A stretch of DNA of 7,801 nt from DAOPZC01 sp035353175 (GTDB lineage: Bacteria > Verrucomicrobiota > Kiritimatiellia > RFP12 > UBA1067), in the NCBI GenBank assembly GCA_035353175.1, contig DAOPZC010000123.1, positions 1 to 7,801 of the forward strand, in the 5' to 3' direction. Shown in pieces: positions 4,988 through 7,801 of this stretch. The position numbers were made by a program, and so were the translations under genes. The notes beneath the pieces are model-generated. The model had not been told where the DNA came from, did not search any database, and worked only from the letters and a program-made list of their open reading frames with translations. Each line of letters begins with the position of its first letter. The stretch's first letter is position 1.

Positions 4988-6043
4988 CTATGCGGTAAGA
5001 ATTTCGGCTATTGTTTTACGTCCCGTTACTGCCTTCCCCCAATCTCCCGTTCTTGATGTCAACACAACTGCGGATTTACCCGTTTCTGGATTGGCAAATA
5101 TGGTTTGTCCCGTCCAGCCCGTGTGGAAAATCGAGTGTTCGCCGAGCAATCCTTTCGGAATGTCGGATTTTGTCATATCCCAACCGAAGCTTCGGCGGTT
5201 TTCTCCGTCTTGGTATTGGCAAGTGGATATTAAATCGTAATATTCTTTCGTGAATTTTCTGCGATTGGCAATATCGTCGACAAATTTAAGCATATCTGTG
5301 CATGTGGAAAAGCAACTTCCGCTTCCGAGCGGGTCTCCGAAGTAGTAGCACACAGTGTCGTTATGGCGGCCTGCGGGTCTGTGTGGGAAGTAGTGCTCCA
5401 CTTCAAATTCTCCGTCGCCGGGCTCATTCCATTGTGTGTTCGTCATACCAAGCGGTTGCCATATTCTCTTTTTCGAGAAATCACCGAGGTTCATTCCCGA
5501 TACTCTTTCCACGATAAACCCGAGCAATATAAAATTGTAGCAAGAGTATTCGTATTTTTCCCGCGGATTACGGACGGGCATTTGATTATACAGTGCGGAG
5601 AAAAATTTTTTCTTATCTTGTGTGCAATACGGTTTGGAGTTATCGAATCCGCTTGAATGAGTCGCCAAATGGCGGACGGTGATTTTACAATTTCTACCGA
5701 GTTTGTGTTCTGGCAAATATTTTGTGAAGGGGGCGTCTGGGTCGAGCTTCCCGTCGCAACACAGTAACGCGCAACAGCTTGCCGTAAATGTTTTTCCCGC
5801 CGAGGCAATATCAAAGCGCGACTTATTGCCCATATTGCGCAAAGGTTTTTTTGTTTGCACTCCGCACGCGGCAATTCCGTCCGTCGTTCCGAATACCGCT
5901 CCTGCGATTATTCCGTCGGAGATTTGTTTCCGTGCTTCTCTTTTAGCCTTTTCGAAATTTTCGGATGCGGAATTTTTCGCGAATAGATTTCCCGCAACAA
6001 ACGGAGTTAAAGCTCCGAGTTTGAAAAATGTTCTTCTTTTCAT
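4988..6043 (-). CDS. Tat-exported serine hydrolase, class C beta-lactamase / penicillin-binding-protein family
   Basis: The 351-aa product starts MKRRTFFKLGALTPF, a twin-arginine signal followed by a hydrophobic segment to about residue 22, so it is probably exported folded. The serine motif is SAGK in DIASAGKTFTA (about residues 80-90), the S-x-x-K nucleophile. The second motif is YSCYNFILLG, where classical class C enzymes have Y-x-N (here Cys replaces the Asn). The third is HTGWTG near the C-terminus, equivalent to K/H-T-G. The length is normal for this esterase/DD-peptidase/beta-lactamase-like family, and the substrate cannot be told from sequence. A consensus promoter lies about 55 bp upstream. 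No strong ribosome site precedes the ATG. The gene is AT-richer than its neighbours and isolated between the two 258-bp repeats, consistent with transfer or rearrangement. It has no clear terminator. Confidence 0.85.
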   Translation of the reverse strand: MKRRTFFKLGALTPFVAGNLFAKNSASENFEKAKREARKQISDGIIAGAVFGTTDGIAACGVQTKKPLRNMGNKSRFDIASAGKTFTASCCALLCCDGKLDPDAPFTKYLPEHKLGRNCKITVRHLATHSSGFDNSKPYCTQDKKKFFSALYNQMPVRNPREKYEYSCYNFILLGFIVERVSGMNLGDFSKKRIWQPLGMTNTQWNEPGDGEFEVEHYFPHRPAGRHNDTVCYYFGDPLGSGSCFSTCTDMLKFVDDIANRRKFTKEYYDLISTCQYQDGENRRSFGWDMTKSDIPKGLLGEHSIFHTGWTGQTIFANPETGKSAVVLTSRTGDWGKAVTGRKTIAEILTA

Positions 6044-6097
6044 TTCACTAGCATCCCATAGGATTGGCCGACAACACCGGCCCCTTGATTGGCACTT

Positions 6098-6126
6098 ATT
6101 ATGCGGGGGGGGGCGAAAACCGTCAA
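6098..6126 (-). promoter_or_regulatory. promoter of the serine hydrolase, with a nine-C spacer tract
   Basis: On the minus strand TTGACG (6121-6126) and CATAAT (6098-6103) are separated by exactly 17 bp. The spacer includes nine consecutive C (G at 6105-6113 on the + strand). The predicted start of transcription is about 50 nt before the ATG at 6043. The leader can form a GGCCG/CGGCC hairpin. Confidence 0.75.
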
Positions 6127-6160
6127 CCCCTAAATTTTATCAAAAAAGTGTCGGCTTCGG

Positions 6161-6184
6161 AGGCGATCGCCTGTAGCCTACAGG
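6161..6184. other. two overlapping palindromes
   Basis: AGGCGATCGCCT (6161-6172) is a perfect 12-bp palindrome. It overlaps a 15-bp one, CCTGTAG-C-CTACAGG (6170-6184). They lie 35 bp upstream of the hydrolase promoter and could be a dimeric-regulator operator or an insertion scar. The rest of 6185-6269 shows no gene. Confidence 0.4.
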
Positions 6185-6363
6185 CGCATGAAAAAACTAA
6201 TTCCCCAATTGCTTGGGTTCACGCTTCCGAAACCGACAAAAACAGTGTACACCGTGCTGCGGCAGCTCGTCCGTACACATCCGACCCTCCGTTGTTCTCC
6301 GTGCAGGCGCACCCGCACCCACACGTCAGATCGGTTTTCCCTGCCCGACCTGAGAACGGCCAC

Positions 6364-6392
6364 AGCATACTTTTTTTGAGGCCCGCCGTCAA
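6364..6392 (-). promoter_or_regulatory. sigma70-type promoter inside repeat copy 2
   Basis: On the minus strand TTGACG (6387-6392) and TATGCT (6364-6369) are separated by exactly 17 bp, 94 bp from the repeat's left edge. Its -35 sits in the loop of the long palindrome 6372-6409. It could supply a second, distal transcript to the hydrolase gene about 320 bp downstream, or a short RNA ending at the repeat edge. Confidence 0.6.
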
Positions 6393-6409
6393 CGCCGGGC
6401 CTCAAAAAA
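6372..6409. other. 14-bp perfect palindrome around the -35 box of repeat copy 2
   Basis: Arms 6372-6385 and 6396-6409 pair at all 14 positions. The outer six pairs are A-T and the 10-nt loop contains the -35 bases. The T-run is on the 5' side of the stem on both strands, so it is not a classical terminator. Copy 1 keeps only the inner GCCCG/CGGGC pairing at the matching place (3927-3931 with 3943-3947), also around TTGAC. Confidence 0.55.
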
Positions 6410-6589
6410 CGCCCGAACCGACCTGACCCGAGCCCTTTCAACCCTCCAACGACTTGATAGAAGCGCCTTTATCCGACTTCGCCGTATCCCGCACCGGCTG
6501 GAAAACGCAGCTTGTGCGTCCTATCCGCTCGTTATCCTAATCTCTCTAATGTTCCCCTCTCACCTTGTCGCTCTGTCGACGGAATCCCC

Positions 6590-7702
6590 TTACACGTCGA
6601 TCGGCATTCCGCACGCCTGCAGATGGCACTTGTGGACGATATAGTCATGCTCGTACGTGAAGGGATTGGCCATCTTCCCGTTGATCACGGCGGCGAACTC
6701 CCGCCACTGGTCTTCGTACCGGTCTTTCAGCGGCGGCATGTCAACGGTCTGTATGCCCTTCTTATACCCGCCGCGGTTTTCTTCCAAAGCGAGTTTAAGA
6801 ACGCCCCCCGACATATTGCCTTTCGACTCAAGCGGCTCGATCGTGATCGTGCCCTTGTCCCCCATGACCTTCAGACGCCGATGCTGAAAGCCTTGCGCCT
6901 CGGTAATGGAGGTGCGTACGGTGGCCAGCCGGTCGCCGGAATATTCGAAAACAGCCAGGCAGTTGTCAAGCACGCCGTCGGAACGGGTCTGCCGCATGTA
7001 GGGACGGATCTTCCCGGGTTCGCCCATCAGCGACACAACGATATCGATCAGGTGGCAGGCGAGAATGTATTGGATCCCGCCTTTGTACCCTTTGATGAGA
7101 TCCCGGTACCCCTTCCCGTCATACCGCCCCATAGCGGCATCGATATCGAACACGTTCCCGAGCAGACCGTCCTTTACCGCTTTGAGGCAGAACTGCACGG
7201 CCGGATTATTCCGGTACATGTAACCCACCTGAAGCGTCAGGTTTCTGGCTTTCGCCTCATCCAGCAAGACCTTGAATTTCGGCAGCGACTCGCCGCACGG
7301 CTTGTCCAGATGGATGTGTTTGCCGGCCTGGATACAGCGCAAGGCGGGAGGGATACAGACGCGCTCCTCGGTTTCGATCGCTACGGCTTGGAGACCGGGG
7401 ACGGCGAGCAGTTCGTCTACGGACATCACGTTCAACCCTTTGAACGCGTCACTTTTCAGCGCCTTCTCCCTCAGCTTGGGATCGTCCTCCACAAAGCCGA
7501 CCACCTCGAAAAGGTCTGTCAGTTTGCGCAGCGTGCTCATTTTGTACGCGTGCTGGTTGCCGGTGCCGATCTGCCCGATCTTAATGGGCAACCCTTTGGC
7601 GGGCGCTCCGTCCGCGCCCAACGCGGACGAGCGCATAATTACCGGTGCGGCCAGCGCGGCCGCGGCGGCACGCCCGAGAAACCCCCTTCTTGTCGCTTCC
7701 AT
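6590..7702 (-). CDS. Tat-exported Gfo/Idh/MocA-family oxidoreductase
   Basis: I chose the ATG at 7702, which gives MEATRRGFLGRAAAAALAAP, a textbook Tat signal. A GTG at 7729 would add nine residues but has a purine stretch too close to it, whereas a G-run precedes the ATG by about 8 bp. After the signal comes the Rossmann dinucleotide-binding start IKIGQIGTGNQH. HIHLDKPCGESL follows, the family's E-K-P block with Asp in place of Glu and the catalytic-type Lys kept. Next are the substrate-domain residues HLIDIVVSLMGEP and a C-terminal alpha/beta domain. Members oxidise or reduce sugars and related alcohols with NAD(P). Exported members are numerous in PVC bacteria, often beside polysaccharide-degradation genes, but no such neighbour is in view. 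The length is normal and the frame is intact. The substrate is unknown. No terminator is seen between its stop and repeat copy 2. Confidence 0.9.
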   Translation of the reverse strand: MEATRRGFLGRAAAAALAAPVIMRSSALGADGAPAKGLPIKIGQIGTGNQHAYKMSTLRKLTDLFEVVGFVEDDPKLREKALKSDAFKGLNVMSVDELLAVPGLQAVAIETEERVCIPPALRCIQAGKHIHLDKPCGESLPKFKVLLDEAKARNLTLQVGYMYRNNPAVQFCLKAVKDGLLGNVFDIDAAMGRYDGKGYRDLIKGYKGGIQYILACHLIDIVVSLMGEPGKIRPYMRQTRSDGVLDNCLAVFEYSGDRLATVRTSITEAQGFQHRRLKVMGDKGTITIEPLESKGNMSGGVLKLALEENRGGYKKGIQTVDMPPLKDRYEDQWREFAAVINGKMANPFTYEHDYIVHKCHLQACGMPIDV

Positions 7703-7770
7703 CCTCTGTACCCCCCGTTTCGCTTTCACACCTTCATTTCCCCTGTGTCCAACTTCATTTAACGGCGATC

Positions 7771-7799
7771 AGTGTGCCACGCCGGGGATAAACGGTCAA
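7771..7799 (-). promoter_or_regulatory. possible promoter of the oxidoreductase
   Basis: On the minus strand TTGACC (7794-7799) is followed after 17 bp by CACACT (7771-7776), a good -35 but a poor -10. It lies about 70 bp before the chosen ATG. The window edge cuts off any alternative further upstream. Confidence 0.35.
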
Positions 7800-7801
7800 T
7801 T

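Larger units (their letters stand above)
6270..6526. repeat. 258-bp dispersed repeat, copy 2, with 5-bp flanking direct repeat
   Basis: This 257-bp unit is the partner of 3815-4073. The conserved right block is 6456-6526. The bases directly outside the edges, defined independently by alignment to copy 1, are GCTCG on both sides (6265-6269 and 6527-6531), the pattern of a 5-bp target-site duplication. No terminal inverted repeats are seen. The copy lies 63 bp downstream of the oxidoreductase stop and upstream of the hydrolase. On the minus strand its internal promoter points towards the hydrolase gene. Confidence 0.8.

Noticed and set aside
6064..6426. 120-aa open frame on the + strand
   Set aside because: It runs across the hydrolase promoter and into repeat copy 2, without a ribosome site or recognisable domain.
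3815..6526. Integron cassette array, with the 258-bp repeats as attC sites
   Set aside because: The repeats are longer than attC sites, I found no RYYYAAC/GTTRRRY end pair at their edges, and no integrase is in view.
6512..7762. 416-aa open frame on the + strand
   Set aside because: It is the antisense shadow of the Gfo/Idh/MocA gene, which has a Tat signal and Rossmann motif on the minus strand.
1..7801. CRISPR array
   Set aside because: I see no regularly spaced short repeats. The only long repeats are TR/VR and the two 258-bp units.

Overview
The window is a mosaic on one contig. It probably comes from a bacterium of the PVC group (Kiritimatiellota or Lentisphaerota are my best guess). 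That guess rests on recall: a Tat-exported Gfo/Idh/MocA oxidoreductase, a large secreted FGE-like protein and a DGR of this layout. No rRNA or other marker gene is present to fix it. Base composition is uneven, judged by eye: about 1-3090 is very GC-rich, about 4080-6050 is much more AT-rich, and 6590-7730 is intermediate.

The main system is a diversity-generating retroelement (DGR) at 1-3090, all on the + strand. The order is: a 5'-truncated variable protein with a formylglycine-generating-enzyme/C-type-lectin-like domain, whose last part is the variable repeat (VR, 879-1015); an intergenic stretch with a short GC hairpin; a small accessory protein with an HRDC domain (1273-1824), in the place where other DGRs carry avd; and a reverse transcriptase (1821-3089) overlapping the accessory gene by 4 bp. 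The template repeat (TR, 2844-2980) lies inside the 3' end of the RT reading frame and in the same frame as the VR, so the RT carries an FGE-like tail rich in Asn. TR and VR align without gaps over 137 bp with 21 differences. Nineteen are at template adenines, one is a C/G difference in the body, and one is a C/T difference in the terminal GC-rich homing segment. This is the signature of adenine-specific mutagenic retrohoming.

After the DGR come a small predicted secreted protein (3158-3394), two hairpins (one a strong terminator) and the first 47 codons of an IS110-family transposase (3675-3814). The transposase stops where the first copy of a ~258-bp repeat begins (3815-4073). The far side of that repeat abuts the 3' end of a purL-type gene (4084-4587). 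An AT-rich segment follows, with terminators and an inverted repeat, then a Tat-exported serine hydrolase of the class C beta-lactamase family on the minus strand (4988-6043). Its promoter has a run of nine C in the spacer. The second ~258-bp repeat (6270-6526) is flanked by a 5-bp direct repeat. Both repeats have conserved ends, a diverged core and a sigma70-type promoter at the same internal position pointing to the minus strand.

The window closes with a Tat-signal Gfo/Idh/MocA oxidoreductase on the minus strand (6590-7702). I see no functional link between the DGR and the right half. The 258-bp repeats look like the agents (or the assembly weak points) that joined unrelated DNA. The best candidates for something undescribed are the repeat family and the TR fused in frame to the RT.
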